Positions 25,575 to 34,248 of a DNA stretch of 64,000 nt are shown one piece after another. Numbering within the stretch: position 1 is the stretch's first letter; each line of letters begins with the position of its first letter. Both the position numbers and the translations under genes were made by a program. The notes beneath the pieces are model-generated. The model saw nothing but the letters and a program-made list of their open reading frames with translations, was not told the origin of the DNA and made no database searches. Source of the stretch: Sphingomonadales bacterium (lineage in GTDB: Bacteria; Pseudomonadota; Alphaproteobacteria; Sphingomonadales; Sphingomonadaceae); assembly GCA_016714795.1 (NCBI GenBank), contig JADKCA010000006.1:124001-188000 (forward strand), written 5' to 3'.

Positions 25575-27260
25575 TTGTCATATTTTCGCAGCGTCTGGTT
25601 AGCCTTGTGCATTTTTCTGGGGCTTTTCAGTCCTCAGATGGCGTTGGCGCAACAGTCGCTGGCGACAAGACTGCCTATTCCCTGCACGCTGATCGGCGCA
25701 GCAAATGCGACGCCTACAGACCTGCTCGCCCGCCAAGACAGCTTTGATTGCGCGCCCGACGCCCCCCATGCAGAAGGTCAAGTCGTCTGGACCCTGTTCA
25801 AGTCGGTCGGTCTTCCTCCCATGCAGAAAGACGTGTGGGTGTTCAAACATCGCTATGGCCGGATCAGGGCGGAGAGTGTCTGGTTCCGCTATGATGACGG
25901 GACAATCCTGCCTTCCCCCACCCGCGATGTTGAAGCGGTCCAGCGCTTCTCTACCGCTGATCTTGTCTTCCGGGTTCCTGGCCATGAAGCGGCGGTCACA
26001 GACATTCTCGTCCGGCTGGAGGGGTTCCAGAATGTACGCGGCGTAACGCCGCTCGCTTCTGTCGAGCCGTCGACCGCCATGGCCGTGCGGGCATCCAGCT
26101 TTCACCTGTTTTATGGGCTGTTCGTGGGCATGATGTTTGTCACCCTGCTATACGCCCTGCTGTTCTTCACCGTGCTCAGGCATCGATTCCTGCTTGCTTA
26201 TGCTGGCTTTGCGGCCAGTGTGATGCTGTTCGGCCTCAGCTGGAGCGGCGGGCTCGCTCCGCTTGTCGGGCCGATGACCGGCTTCTTCCAGGCCAAAACG
26301 AATTTCCTCGCGGTGGCGCTGTGCTGCCTCACGTCCACGCTCTTCTTTTCCGCCTTTGTCGGGCGTCAGTTCATCCCCCGCCTACCGGGCCGTATCCTGA
26401 CCATATTGTCCGTTCTGCCCATCCTCACCGTGATTGTGCGCAGCATCGACTATGACTGGCATTGGCGCACGATGGACAGCATTTTGTTCATGACGGCCGC
26501 GCTCAACGCCGTTGGCCTTGCGGCGGTTGCGATCATGGCGATCATGCGCGGCAGCCAGCCCGCGAAACTGTTCCTGCTGGGCTGGAGCTTGCCGATGCTC
26601 GTCGCCGTGGCGCGGCTGCTCTGGGCGGTCGATGTCATCCACGTTCAATCCGACCTGTTCGACATCAGCTTCTTCCTGGCTCTGATCGGCGAGATCATCG
26701 TCTCCTCTGCAGGCATCGTCTTGCGCGTCCGCCAGCTGCGCGTCGAACGTGACGCAGCCCATCTGCGCGAACTGGCGCTGCGCGAACTGGCTGAAACCGA
26801 CGCGCTGACCGGCCTGCTCAACCGGCGCTCCTTCCTGGAACAGTGCATGGCTGGCGAGAATCCCAAGCGCCTGATCCTGATCGACGTGGACCATTTCAAG
26901 GACGTCAATGATCGCTATGGCCATTTGACCGGCGATGAGGTGCTGACTGAGCTCGCCGATTGCTTGCGCCGCACCATTCCCGGCGAAGCGATCATCGGGC
27001 GACTGGGCGGAGAGGAATTCGGCATTGCTCTGCGTGCCGATCTGGCCCCCACTTTGCCGCAACTGATCCGCAAGCGTGTGGCCGATACACGCTTTCCGCA
27101 CGGCCTGAAGCTCACCGTCAGTGTGGGCTATGCGCTGGGGCAGATAGCCGATGATCTGAGCTGGAAAGCGATTTACTCGGCAGCGGATCAGGCACTGATT
27201 GCGGCCAAGCATGGCGGGCGCAACCGTGTTCACCGCCGGTCAGTCCCCATCGCGGCCTGA
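25575..27260 (+). CDS. Membrane-bound diguanylate cyclase with 7TMR-DISM sensor
   Basis: 561 residues from a TTG start with AGGGGG about 6 bases upstream. A signal peptide leads a periplasmic sensory domain (7TMR-DISM extracellular type), then seven membrane helices, a coiled linker (LRELALRELAETDALTGLLNRR), and a GGDEF domain. The active-site sequence is GGEEF (residues 478-482), a form that supports catalysis. The I-site RxxD expected five residues before it is not evident, so product inhibition may be lost. It is expected to make cyclic di-GMP from GTP in response to an envelope signal. Confidence 0.92.
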   Translation: MSYFRSVWLALCIFLGLFSPQMALAQQSLATRLPIPCTLIGAANATPTDLLARQDSFDCAPDAPHAEGQVVWTLFKSVGLPPMQKDVWVFKHRYGRIRAESVWFRYDDGTILPSPTRDVEAVQRFSTADLVFRVPGHEAAVTDILVRLEGFQNVRGVTPLASVEPSTAMAVRASSFHLFYGLFVGMMFVTLLYALLFFTVLRHRFLLAYAGFAASVMLFGLSWSGGLAPLVGPMTGFFQAKTNFLAVALCCLTSTLFFSAFVGRQFIPRLPGRILTILSVLPILTVIVRSIDYDWHWRTMDSILFMTAALNAVGLAAVAIMAIMRGSQPAKLFLLGWSLPMLVAVARLLWAVDVIHVQSDLFDISFFLALIGEIIVSSAGIVLRVRQLRVERDAAHLRELALRELAETDALTGLLNRRSFLEQCMAGENPKRLILIDVDHFKDVNDRYGHLTGDEVLTELADCLRRTIPGEAIIGRLGGEEFGIALRADLAPTLPQLIRKRVADTRFPHGLKLTVSVGYALGQIADDLSWKAIYSAADQALIAAKHGGRNRVHRRSVPIAA

Positions 27261-27305
27261 CGCACGGACTTCTCTGCGCCGCACCGATGCGCTATCAAGG
27301 CGGCC

Positions 27306-28025
27306 ATGAGCATGATCACAATCAATCCGGATGAAGCCCGGCATTTCGGGGCCTTGGCGCAAGACTGGTGGGACGCAGAAGGCAGCTCCGCCATGCTGCA
27401 CAAGCTTAACCCGGTCCGGCTGGGCTGGATCAGGGCGCAGGTCAACGGCCACTGGGGCGTGGACGAGCGGGCGCTGAAGCCCTTGTCTGGCAAGATGGCG
27501 CTGGATGCGGGATGCGGCGCCGGTTTGCTGTGCGAACCGTTGGCGCGTTTGGGCGCAGACGTGACGGGCGTCGATTCAGCACCCGAAAATATTGCCGTAG
27601 CGGCCGAACACGCCGCCGGGCAGAGGCTCGCCATCCGCTATGTCGCGGGTGAAGTCGCGGCGCTGGACGGCGTCTATGATCTGGTCAGTTCGATGGAAGT
27701 GATCGAACATGTCACCGATCCGGCAGCCTTTGTCGCCGCACTCGCGGCGAAGCTCGCGCCGGGCGGGCTGATGCTGCTCTCCACCCCCAATCGCACACCC
27801 TTGTCTCAGGCGGGTCTCGTCACGTTGGCGGAGCGGTTCGGCATGGTGCCCCAAGGCACGCACCATTGGGAGCAGTTCATCACGCCAGACGAACTGGACG
27901 GTCTGCTCGAAGGCGCAGGCCTCCAGCGCATCGCCATCAAGGGCATCGCGTGGAGCCCATCCAAGGGTCTGCATCTGTCCGACGATCTGCGGATGAATTA
28001 TCTGGTCGCGGCGGTGCGGGTCTAG
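27306..28025 (+). CDS. ubiG: Ubiquinone biosynthesis O-methyltransferase UbiG
   Basis: 239 residues, SAM-dependent methyltransferase. SAM-binding motif I is LDAGCGAGLL, motif II/III segments are SSMEVIEHV and LAPGGLMLLSTPNRT. It carries out both O-methylations of ubiquinone synthesis. The N terminus DEARHFGALAQDWWD is typical of UbiG. AAGGCGG precedes the ATG. It abuts xerC on the opposite strand, sharing no space (stop at 28025, xerC stop at 28026). Confidence 0.94.
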   Translation: MSMITINPDEARHFGALAQDWWDAEGSSAMLHKLNPVRLGWIRAQVNGHWGVDERALKPLSGKMALDAGCGAGLLCEPLARLGADVTGVDSAPENIAVAAEHAAGQRLAIRYVAGEVAALDGVYDLVSSMEVIEHVTDPAAFVAALAAKLAPGGLMLLSTPNRTPLSQAGLVTLAERFGMVPQGTHHWEQFITPDELDGLLEGAGLQRIAIKGIAWSPSKGLHLSDDLRMNYLVAAVRV

Positions 28026-28901
28026 TCACCCCCGCGGATGCGCGGCCCGATACACATCCAGCAGCCACGCCGTATCCACATTGGTATAAATTTGCGTGGA
28101 CGACAGGCTGGCATGGCCCAGCAACTCCTGCAAACTCCGCAAGTCTGCGCCGCGCGCCAGCAGGTGGCTGGCAAAGCTGTGGCGCAAGGCATGGGGGGTG
28201 GTCCGTTCGCCCAGCCCCAGCCGCACGCGCGCCGCGCGCACTGCCCGACGGATGATCGCGGCGTTGAGAGCCCCGCCCCGCGCGCCGCGGAAAAGCGGCT
28301 TGTCCTTCTCCGGCGGATAGGGGCAACGCGCGACATAGTCCTCGATCGCCGCTTTGACCTGCGGGAGGAGCGGCACCATGCGCGTCTTTTCACGCTTGCC
28401 GGTCACGCTCATCACCTCGCGTAGCGGCAACGCCGCGCCGGTCAGCCCCATCGCTTCGCCAATGCGCAGGCCCGCGCCATAGAGCAGCAGCAAAACCGCC
28501 ATGTCGCGCGCGGCCATCCAGGGCTCGGCTGATTGCTCCGCCACGTCCTGCGCCAGCGCCACGGCATCATCGGGGGAAACGGGGCGCGGCAACCCCTTTT
28601 TCACGCGCGGCCCCTTCAAACGCGGCACGCTCTGATCGCCCACCGCGAATTTCAGAAAGCCCCTGATCGCAGAAAGTTCGCGTGCAGCGCTGGCATTGCC
28701 CAAGCCTTCGGCCCGCCGCCGCGCCAGAAACGCCCGGACATCGCTGGCTTCCACCTGCTCCAGAACGGGGGGGCCGCCCTGATGATCGCGCAGAAACTCC
28801 ATCAGCCGCTCGGCCGTGCCGAGATAGGCGCGCACCGTGTGCAGCGACCGCCGCCGTCCGCTGCGCAGATAGTCTCCCCAAGCTGAAATCAACGCATCCA
28901 T
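28026..28901 (-). CDS. xerC: Tyrosine recombinase XerC
   Basis: 291 residues. The N-terminal core-binding SAM-like domain is followed by the catalytic domain with Arg in GAGLRIGE, HALRHSFASH (His-x-x-Arg), and LGHASLSSTQIYT with the nucleophilic Tyr. XerC acts with XerD at dif to resolve chromosome dimers. Length and gene context (beside ubiG, no phage genes) fit the housekeeping recombinase and not a phage integrase. Confidence 0.93.
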   Translation of the reverse strand: MDALISAWGDYLRSGRRRSLHTVRAYLGTAERLMEFLRDHQGGPPVLEQVEASDVRAFLARRRAEGLGNASAARELSAIRGFLKFAVGDQSVPRLKGPRVKKGLPRPVSPDDAVALAQDVAEQSAEPWMAARDMAVLLLLYGAGLRIGEAMGLTGAALPLREVMSVTGKREKTRMVPLLPQVKAAIEDYVARCPYPPEKDKPLFRGARGGALNAAIIRRAVRAARVRLGLGERTTPHALRHSFASHLLARGADLRSLQELLGHASLSSTQIYTNVDTAWLLDVYRAAHPRG

Positions 28902-29024
28902 GAAACGTGGTTCCTAACCGGTTAAACGCGACAAAGCGAACCGGATTCGCTTGAAAACCATTCGCAACGCCCTCATATTCACAGCCATCCGGCACTGGTG
29001 CCGGGCATGATGGAGTGTTTTTCG

Positions 29025-29759
29025 ATGGCCAATTGGTCTGATCCCCGCTCGCTCGGCCCCGACGCCGGGTATAATGTGGGCTCTGCGTCCGCAGCAACTG
29101 ACGCGGGCCTGCGGTCCTACATGCTGTCTGTTTACAACTACATGATCTGCGGTGTGCTGCTGACGGCGATGGTCTCGCTCGGCTTTGCGAGCAGCAGCTT
29201 CGGTCAGGATGTCATCCTGAACGGCGGCGCGATGCGCTGGGTCATCACGCTGGCTCCGCTGGCGTTCATCATGGTGCTGAGCTTCGGCATCAACCGCCTC
29301 TCCACCTTTGCCACGCAGGCGCTGTTCTGGGCGTTCGCGGTGGCGATGGGTCTGTCGCTCTCGTCGATCTTCTTCATCTATAGCGGCACCTCGATCGCCA
29401 CGACCTTCGCGGCCACATCGGCGGCGTTCGCGGGCCTGAGCCTCTATGGTTACACCACGCAGAAGAACCTGTCCGGCATGGGCACCTTCCTCATCATGGG
29501 TGTGGTCGGCCTGTTCGTGGCGTCGCTGCTGAACCTGTGGCTCCAGTCTGACACGATGAGCTGGGTGATCAGCTCGGTTGGCGTGCTGATCTTTGCCGGG
29601 CTGACCGCCTATGACACGCAGATGATCAAATCGACCTACTTCTCGGTTGCCGGCACGAACATGATGCAGAAGGCTGCGATTTCGGGGGCGCTCAACCTGT
29701 ACCTCGATTTCATCAACCTGTTCATGTACCTGCTCCGCTTCCTGGGTGACCGGGACTGA
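29025..29759 (+). CDS. Bax inhibitor-1/YccA family membrane protein
   Basis: 244 residues with seven hydrophobic segments and the conserved GLTAYDTQMIK motif of the BI-1/TMBIM family, an ion- or calcium-leak type membrane protein that in bacteria associates with FtsH. The ATG at 29025 has GGAG 9 bases upstream; a start at 28998 lacks this. A CCGGCAC/GTGCCGG hairpin lies in the leader (28989-29004), and a strong terminator follows at 29782. Confidence 0.92.
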   Translation: MANWSDPRSLGPDAGYNVGSASAATDAGLRSYMLSVYNYMICGVLLTAMVSLGFASSSFGQDVILNGGAMRWVITLAPLAFIMVLSFGINRLSTFATQALFWAFAVAMGLSLSSIFFIYSGTSIATTFAATSAAFAGLSLYGYTTQKNLSGMGTFLIMGVVGLFVASLLNLWLQSDTMSWVISSVGVLIFAGLTAYDTQMIKSTYFSVAGTNMMQKAAISGALNLYLDFINLFMYLLRFLGDRD

Positions 29760-29781
29760 TCCGGCGCTGCGCTGAACAGAG

Positions 29782-29821
29782 AAAAAGGCCCGGAAGGTTG
29801 GTTCCTTCCGGGCCTTTTTTC
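29782..29821. terminator. Bidirectional intrinsic terminator
   Basis: AAAAAGGCCCGGAAGG and CCTTCCGGGCCTTTTTT form a long stem with loop TTGGTT, with A-run and T-run on both sides. It ends the plus-strand BI-1 gene and the converging minus-strand gene at 29840. Confidence 0.9.
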
Positions 29822-29839
29822 TTAAGTCAGGTGCAGAGC

Positions 29840-30433
29840 TTACCAGCCGCCGCGCAAGCCGGTGACACGCACGCCGTCCACGCCGCCATAACGCGTCACG
29901 CAAGAGAAGCGGCCCTTGTCATAATCATTGCCGTAGCGGTCATAATTATAGCCGTAGCGATCATTGCCGCCGCGCCAGTTGCCGCGATAGCGGTCATTCT
30001 CGACGACAAGCCGACCGCGCACTTCATAGCCGCCGCGCACCCGGTCAATGCTGGTCACATCGGTGATGCGCGCCCAGCCACCGCCATAACGGCGCGCTTC
30101 CTGCTGCGCGGCACGGACGCACTGATCGACCGCCTGACGGCTGTTATAGCCATTGTTGTAATAGCCGCGATCATCGTCATAGCCGCGATCATAGCGACCA
30201 CCATAAGAGCGACCACCATAGGAACGCCCGCTGCGATACCCGTCATTGCCCGATGCAGCCGAAGCGATGGCGGCAATGCCACCAATCACCAGCGCGCCCG
30301 CAATCACGTCTCCGGCGTCAATGCCGTCATGATGACCGCGACCACCACCCCAGCCGCCGCGCGCCGAAGCGGGGGCCGCGATCAAAGCCGCAGCCGATGC
30401 GGCCAGAACCAGTTTCTTCACGAGATGAGCCAT
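29840..30433 (-). CDS. Exported Gly/Tyr/Arg-rich protein
   Basis: 197 residues. Signal peptide MAHLVKKLVLAASAAALIAA, then a Gly-rich segment (ARGGWGGGRGHH), a hydrophobic Gly/Ala patch (GDVIAGALVIGGIAAIASA), and many RYGG/NDRYG repeats. A family-like C-terminal patch (EVRGRLVV, SCVTRYGG) may be a small secreted or outer-envelope domain. It is similar in style to the glycine-zipper surface proteins of sphingomonads. AAGGAGG precedes the ATG at 30433. Function unknown. Confidence 0.85.
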   Translation of the reverse strand: MAHLVKKLVLAASAAALIAAPASARGGWGGGRGHHDGIDAGDVIAGALVIGGIAAIASAASGNDGYRSGRSYGGRSYGGRYDRGYDDDRGYYNNGYNSRQAVDQCVRAAQQEARRYGGGWARITDVTSIDRVRGGYEVRGRLVVENDRYRGNWRGGNDRYGYNYDRYGNDYDKGRFSCVTRYGGVDGVRVTGLRGGW

Positions 30434-30565
30434 AACAACCTCCTTGTGGCCCGGACCCTGAAATACGCCACCGGGCTTGAAGGGAAAGTGCGCGATTCGC
30501 ACTGAGCCGTTCCTGAACCGGCTGTTTGGCTGGCGTTCATCTGCGCGGGCATTTATCCAACTGGA

Positions 30566-30973
30566 TCAACGCGATGGCGTCCAGCGCTGGGTCTGGCAGA
30601 TCGGCCCCATACAGCCTTTGACCGCCAGGCTGCCATCCGCATTGCGCTTCACCACAGAACGGAAGGAACGCCCCCGCTCCGGGCTGTAGATCGTGCCTTC
30701 CCACGCGCCGCCAGTATCGCGAAAGCCGGACAATATGTTGAGCCCGACCAGCGGGCGTGTGCGCAGCGCGGGATCAGGATTGTTGCGATCAGTGGGGTTT
30801 GCGCCTGCCTTCACCAGCAGCCGGGTGATCCGGCCGCACAGATGTGCGCCGCAGGGTGCAATCTCGACCACACCCTTGCCATCATCGGTCAGCCATTTGC
30901 CGCTGATCGGCTGGGCTGCGGCCAGCGGCGCTGCCAGCGCGACCAGCCCTGACAAAAGCAGAATTTTGCGCAT
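30566..30973 (-). CDS. DUF2147 family exported protein
   Basis: 135 residues. Signal peptide (ending LAAAQ) followed by GKWLTDDGKGVVEI, CGAHLCGRI and a C-terminal CMGPICQTQRW, the usual DUF2147 layout (small lipocalin-like beta barrel). Four Cys residues could form two disulfides. The start at 30973 has GGGGAG upstream. Function of the family is unknown. Confidence 0.9.
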   Translation of the reverse strand: MRKILLLSGLVALAAPLAAAQPISGKWLTDDGKGVVEIAPCGAHLCGRITRLLVKAGANPTDRNNPDPALRTRPLVGLNILSGFRDTGGAWEGTIYSPERGRSFRSVVKRNADGSLAVKGCMGPICQTQRWTPSR

Positions 30974-31030
30974 CGTTTCTCCCCTCAATTTTTACTTGGC
31001 TGACAGTCATGTTAATGACATCATCCGGAC

Positions 31031-32230
31031 ATGCAACTCCACCGCGCCATCCTCACCGCCGCTCTGGCCTCGCTCGCCGCGCCAGCTCTGTCCGCCACGC
31101 TTTCGGTTGAAGCCGGTCCAGACGCGCAGGAGCGTCTGCAAGGGGCCTTGATCGAAGCCAAGACCGGAGACACGGTTCTGATCGGTCCCGGCACCTTCGT
31201 GCTGACCGACGGCCTGTCGCTCGATGTGGATGGTGTCATCGTGAAGGGTGCGGGGCCAGACAGGACCATCCTGTCATTCAAGGGACAGAAAAGCGCGGGC
31301 GAAGGCCTGCTCGTCACGTCAGACAATGTCGTGTTGCGCGACTTTGCGGTGGAAGACAGCAAGGGCGATGGCATCAAATCCAAAGCCGCCAACCAGATCG
31401 TCTATTATAATCTCCGCGTCGAATGGACCAATGGCCCCAAGGCCAGCAACGGGGCCTATGGCGTCTATCCGGTCGAATCGAAGAATGTCCTGATCGATTC
31501 GGTGCTGGTGAAGGGCGCTTCGGATGCGGGCATTTATGTCGGCCAGTCCGAAAACATCATCGTCCGCAAAAGCCGCGCCCATTTCAACGTGGCGGGAATC
31601 GAGATTGAAAACAGCTATAATGCGGACGTTCATTCCAACATCGCCACGCGCAACACGGCGGGCATATTGGTGTTCGATCTGCCCAATCTGCCCAAGAAAG
31701 GCGGGCATGACGTGCGCGTTTTCGCCAACCGGATCGAATGGAATGCCACACCCAATTTCGCGCCGCCCGGCAATATCGTGGCCAGCGCGCCCACCGGCAC
31801 CGGCGTGATCGTGATGGCCAACAGGAACGTCCATGTGTTCGGCAATGCGATCGGTGGGCATGGCACCACCAATGTGATGCTGGTCGGTTATCAATTGGCG
31901 TTCACCGATACCGGATATCAGCCGCTGCCGATTGACGTGGTGGTGCGCGACAACAGCCATGGCAAAGCGGGCTTTGATCCGGGGCCGCAATTTGCAGGCG
32001 GCAAGGAACTGGCCGCAGCGATGAGCGGCATTGCGCCCGTCATCTGGGATGGCACAGGTTCTGGCGTCCATGTGTCTGACAAGGTGATGACGCTCTCCAT
32101 GGGCCTGACAGACCCGAAGGCTCGCGCCAGGCAGGCCAATCCCCAGCCGGTTGATCTAAGTGGCGTTCCGCTCGCCAAAGAGCCTGCCAAGGTTGTGCTG
32201 CCGCCCGAAATGGAAGCGGCGATCCGGTGA
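31031..32230 (+). CDS. Parallel beta-helix repeat protein (TIGR03805-like)
   Basis: 399 residues with a signal peptide (ALAAPALSAT). The body is a right-handed beta-helix of pectate-lyase/NosD type (for example DNVVLRDFAVEDSKGDGI, SENIIVRKSRAHFNVAGI). It is the first of four genes joined by ATGA or GTGA overlaps. In other genomes this beta-helix type neighbours the diheme cytochrome family found directly downstream here (TIGR03805 beside TIGR03806), implying that they work together in the periplasm. The substrate is not known; a copper or carbohydrate role would be speculation. Confidence 0.87.
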   Translation: MQLHRAILTAALASLAAPALSATLSVEAGPDAQERLQGALIEAKTGDTVLIGPGTFVLTDGLSLDVDGVIVKGAGPDRTILSFKGQKSAGEGLLVTSDNVVLRDFAVEDSKGDGIKSKAANQIVYYNLRVEWTNGPKASNGAYGVYPVESKNVLIDSVLVKGASDAGIYVGQSENIIVRKSRAHFNVAGIEIENSYNADVHSNIATRNTAGILVFDLPNLPKKGGHDVRVFANRIEWNATPNFAPPGNIVASAPTGTGVIVMANRNVHVFGNAIGGHGTTNVMLVGYQLAFTDTGYQPLPIDVVVRDNSHGKAGFDPGPQFAGGKELAAAMSGIAPVIWDGTGSGVHVSDKVMTLSMGLTDPKARARQANPQPVDLSGVPLAKEPAKVVLPPEMEAAIR

Positions 32231-33222
32231 GAGACCGTGGCCGTCGCCCCCGCATTGCCTGGGGTCGCTTTTTCCTCCCCCTCTTGCTCATCAGCGCCGC
32301 CCCCCTGCCTGTCAACGATGCGCTGATCCAGTCGGACAGGTTGCCGGCCCGCCTGTCCGAACTCAATCTTTTCGAAGGCGGCAAGCCGTCTACTGCGCTT
32401 CAGCCTTACACGCTCTCCACGCCGCTCTTTACCGATTATGCCAGCAAGTGGCGCTGGATCTACACGCCGCCGGGCACAGAGTTGGCGTGGAAGGGCGATG
32501 GCTTGCCGGACTTTCCAGTGGGTAGCGTGCTGATCAAGAGCTTTGGCTATCCTGCCGATCTGCGCAAGCCGGAGGCGAATATCAGGATGCTCGAAACGCG
32601 CATCCTGATGAAGCGCGCGGGCGGCTGGATCGCTTTGCCCTATGTGTGGGATGCCGATGGCAAGGACGCGACACTGAAGCGCGCGGGCCACAGAACAGAC
32701 ATCAGCTGGACGCATGCGGACGGCAAGCCGCGCGCGATCAGCTATGCCGTGCCCAACGCCAACCAGTGCAAGGGCTGCCATGATGCGGGCGGGCAACTCA
32801 CCCCCATCGGTCCCAAATTGCGCAATCTGGAGACCGGGCCGGATCGCCCCGCTGCCACCCGCCCGCTGCCGCGCTGGGATGATGCCAAGGCTCCACTGGA
32901 CCAGCGCGCGCGCGCCTATCTCGATGGCAATTGCGGCCATTGCCACAACCGCAACGGCCCTGCCGATACATCCGGTCTGTGGCTGGACTGGGACGACGAA
33001 CATGGACCCAATCTGGGCATCCGCAAGCGGCCCGTCGCTGCCGGGCGCGGTTCAGGACAGAATGAGTTCGACATTTTGCCCGGCCAACCAGACAAGTCCA
33101 TTCTGATCACCCGGATGCAGAGTCTGGACCCCGGCGTCGCCATGCCCGAACTCGGCCGGGCAACCGTCCATGAAGAGGCCATCTCCATGCTGTCCGCGTG
33201 GATCAGCCACATGCCGCAATGA
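32227..33222 (+). CDS. SO2930-type diheme c-type cytochrome
   Basis: 331 residues from a GTG start that overlaps the previous stop. An N-terminal membrane/signal segment precedes a large domain with two heme c sites, CKGCH (181-185) and CGHCH (236-240). The layout fits the SO2930/HNE_0200 diheme family (TIGR03806). It is expected to be periplasmic and to accept or deliver electrons for an unidentified reaction involving the beta-helix protein. Its stop overlaps the next start (ATGA). Confidence 0.88.
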   Translation: MRDRGRRPRIAWGRFFLPLLLISAAPLPVNDALIQSDRLPARLSELNLFEGGKPSTALQPYTLSTPLFTDYASKWRWIYTPPGTELAWKGDGLPDFPVGSVLIKSFGYPADLRKPEANIRMLETRILMKRAGGWIALPYVWDADGKDATLKRAGHRTDISWTHADGKPRAISYAVPNANQCKGCHDAGGQLTPIGPKLRNLETGPDRPAATRPLPRWDDAKAPLDQRARAYLDGNCGHCHNRNGPADTSGLWLDWDDEHGPNLGIRKRPVAAGRGSGQNEFDILPGQPDKSILITRMQSLDPGVAMPELGRATVHEEAISMLSAWISHMPQ

Positions 33223-33599
33223 GGCTGGCCTTTGTTTACAACGCCAATGCGGGCCTGATGGCGGCCTTCATGGATTCGGTCCACAAGATCGTTTCGCCCT
33301 CTAGTTACGCCTGCGATCTGTGCGCCATCACATACGGGCTCACCAGCATGAACCCGCAATGGCGGGACTGGCTGCGCGCGCTGGACATCCCCACCCATTT
33401 CTATCACCGCCCCGACTTCAAGGCTGATTGGCCCCGTGTAGAAGAGCCGCTTCCCGCAATTTTTCTGGAGCAGGATGGCACGCTGGACACGCTGGTCAGC
33501 GCCGCCGAATTCAAAGACGTCAAACAGGTCGATCAGCTGATTGCGCTCATCGAGCGCAAGCTGGGCACCAAAGGGATAAGAACAGGAGAGACAATATGA
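33219..33599 (+). CDS. Small conserved protein with CxxC motif
   Basis: 126 residues. Begins MRLAFVYNANAGL and contains HKIVSPSSYACDLCAITYG, giving one CxxC pair that could bind metal or act as a redox site. No signal peptide, so it is cytoplasmic. It is embedded in the four-gene operon with ATGA overlaps on both sides. I know homologues only as uncharacterised proteins. Confidence 0.78.
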   Translation: MRLAFVYNANAGLMAAFMDSVHKIVSPSSYACDLCAITYGLTSMNPQWRDWLRALDIPTHFYHRPDFKADWPRVEEPLPAIFLEQDGTLDTLVSAAEFKDVKQVDQLIALIERKLGTKGIRTGETI

Positions 33600-34009
33600 G
33601 CACCGAAATCACCGGCCATTGCTATTGCGGAGACGTACACTGGAAGGCTCAAGGCCCCGGCTTCATGAAGTTCGAATGCTATTGCCGCGAATGCCGCTAC
33701 CATTCCGGCGGCGGCCCGGTGATCGGCTTTGCAGTGATGAATGAAGGCTTTGAAATCACCAAAGGCGCGGTGAAGGGATTTACCCGCAGCGATATTGACG
33801 GTGCGGTGACACGGCAATTCTGCCCGAATTGCGGCACGCACATGTTCACCCGCGCACCCAGCTTTCCGCAGGGGCTGATCGTGAAGGCAGGCAGTCTGGA
33901 CAATGAAGCGGACTTTGACGGCCCCGAATTCGCAGCGTTCACCTGCGATGCGCGGCCCTGGCACCGCTTGCCGGACACGCTCCCCGTGCATGAAAGATGG
34001 CCGGGCTGA
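33596..34009 (+). CDS. GFA family protein (glutathione-dependent formaldehyde-activating-like)
   Basis: 137 residues. Zinc ligands appear as GHCYCGDV, ECYCRECRYHSG and FCPNCGTH, the beta-tent fold of GFA/CENP-V proteins. Such proteins include S-hydroxymethylglutathione synthase, but most bacterial copies have unknown substrates. AGGAGAG precedes the ATG at 33596, which overlaps the previous stop. It is the last gene of the beta-helix/cytochrome operon. Confidence 0.88.
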   Translation: MSTEITGHCYCGDVHWKAQGPGFMKFECYCRECRYHSGGGPVIGFAVMNEGFEITKGAVKGFTRSDIDGAVTRQFCPNCGTHMFTRAPSFPQGLIVKAGSLDNEADFDGPEFAAFTCDARPWHRLPDTLPVHERWPG

Positions 34010-34021
34010 AGAGCGCGGAAC

Positions 34022-34150
34022 ATGGACGACCCGAAACCACCCTCATTCTGGGAAGATGCCATCGGAACCTTTTTCCTGACCTTATTCGGGTTCATCCTTG
34101 TCCTTTTTCTGCTGGGGCGTGTGATAGCAATGTTTGGGGGCGACAGCTGA
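34022..34150 (+). CDS. Possible 42-residue single-pass membrane protein
   Basis: Encodes MDDPKPPSFWEDAIGTFFLT, a hydrophobic stretch rich in Leu, Phe and Val, and a short GGDS tail. It starts 13 bases after the GFA gene, on the same strand, but only a weak ribosome-binding site (GCGGA) is visible. Typical small-membrane-protein layout with the N terminus probably inside. Too short to assign; coding status is moderately supported. Confidence 0.45.
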   Translation: MDDPKPPSFWEDAIGTFFLTLFGFILVLFLLGRVIAMFGGDS

Positions 34151-34248
34151 CGATCCCGTTTGCACGTCGCGCTTGCTGAAACCGTGGGGCAGGCCTATCG
34201 CACCCGCGACAGGGTTGATGCCGATCAGTTCGGCTTGGATGGTGTTCC

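Noticed and set aside
28026..28901. Tyrosine recombinase as a phage integrase marking an island
   Set aside because: Length, motifs and genomic setting fit chromosomal XerC; no attachment site or phage genes are adjacent.
34010..34248. Cobalamin riboswitch upstream of the TonB receptor
   Set aside because: No B12-box-like GCCACTG or matching helices could be found on either strand.
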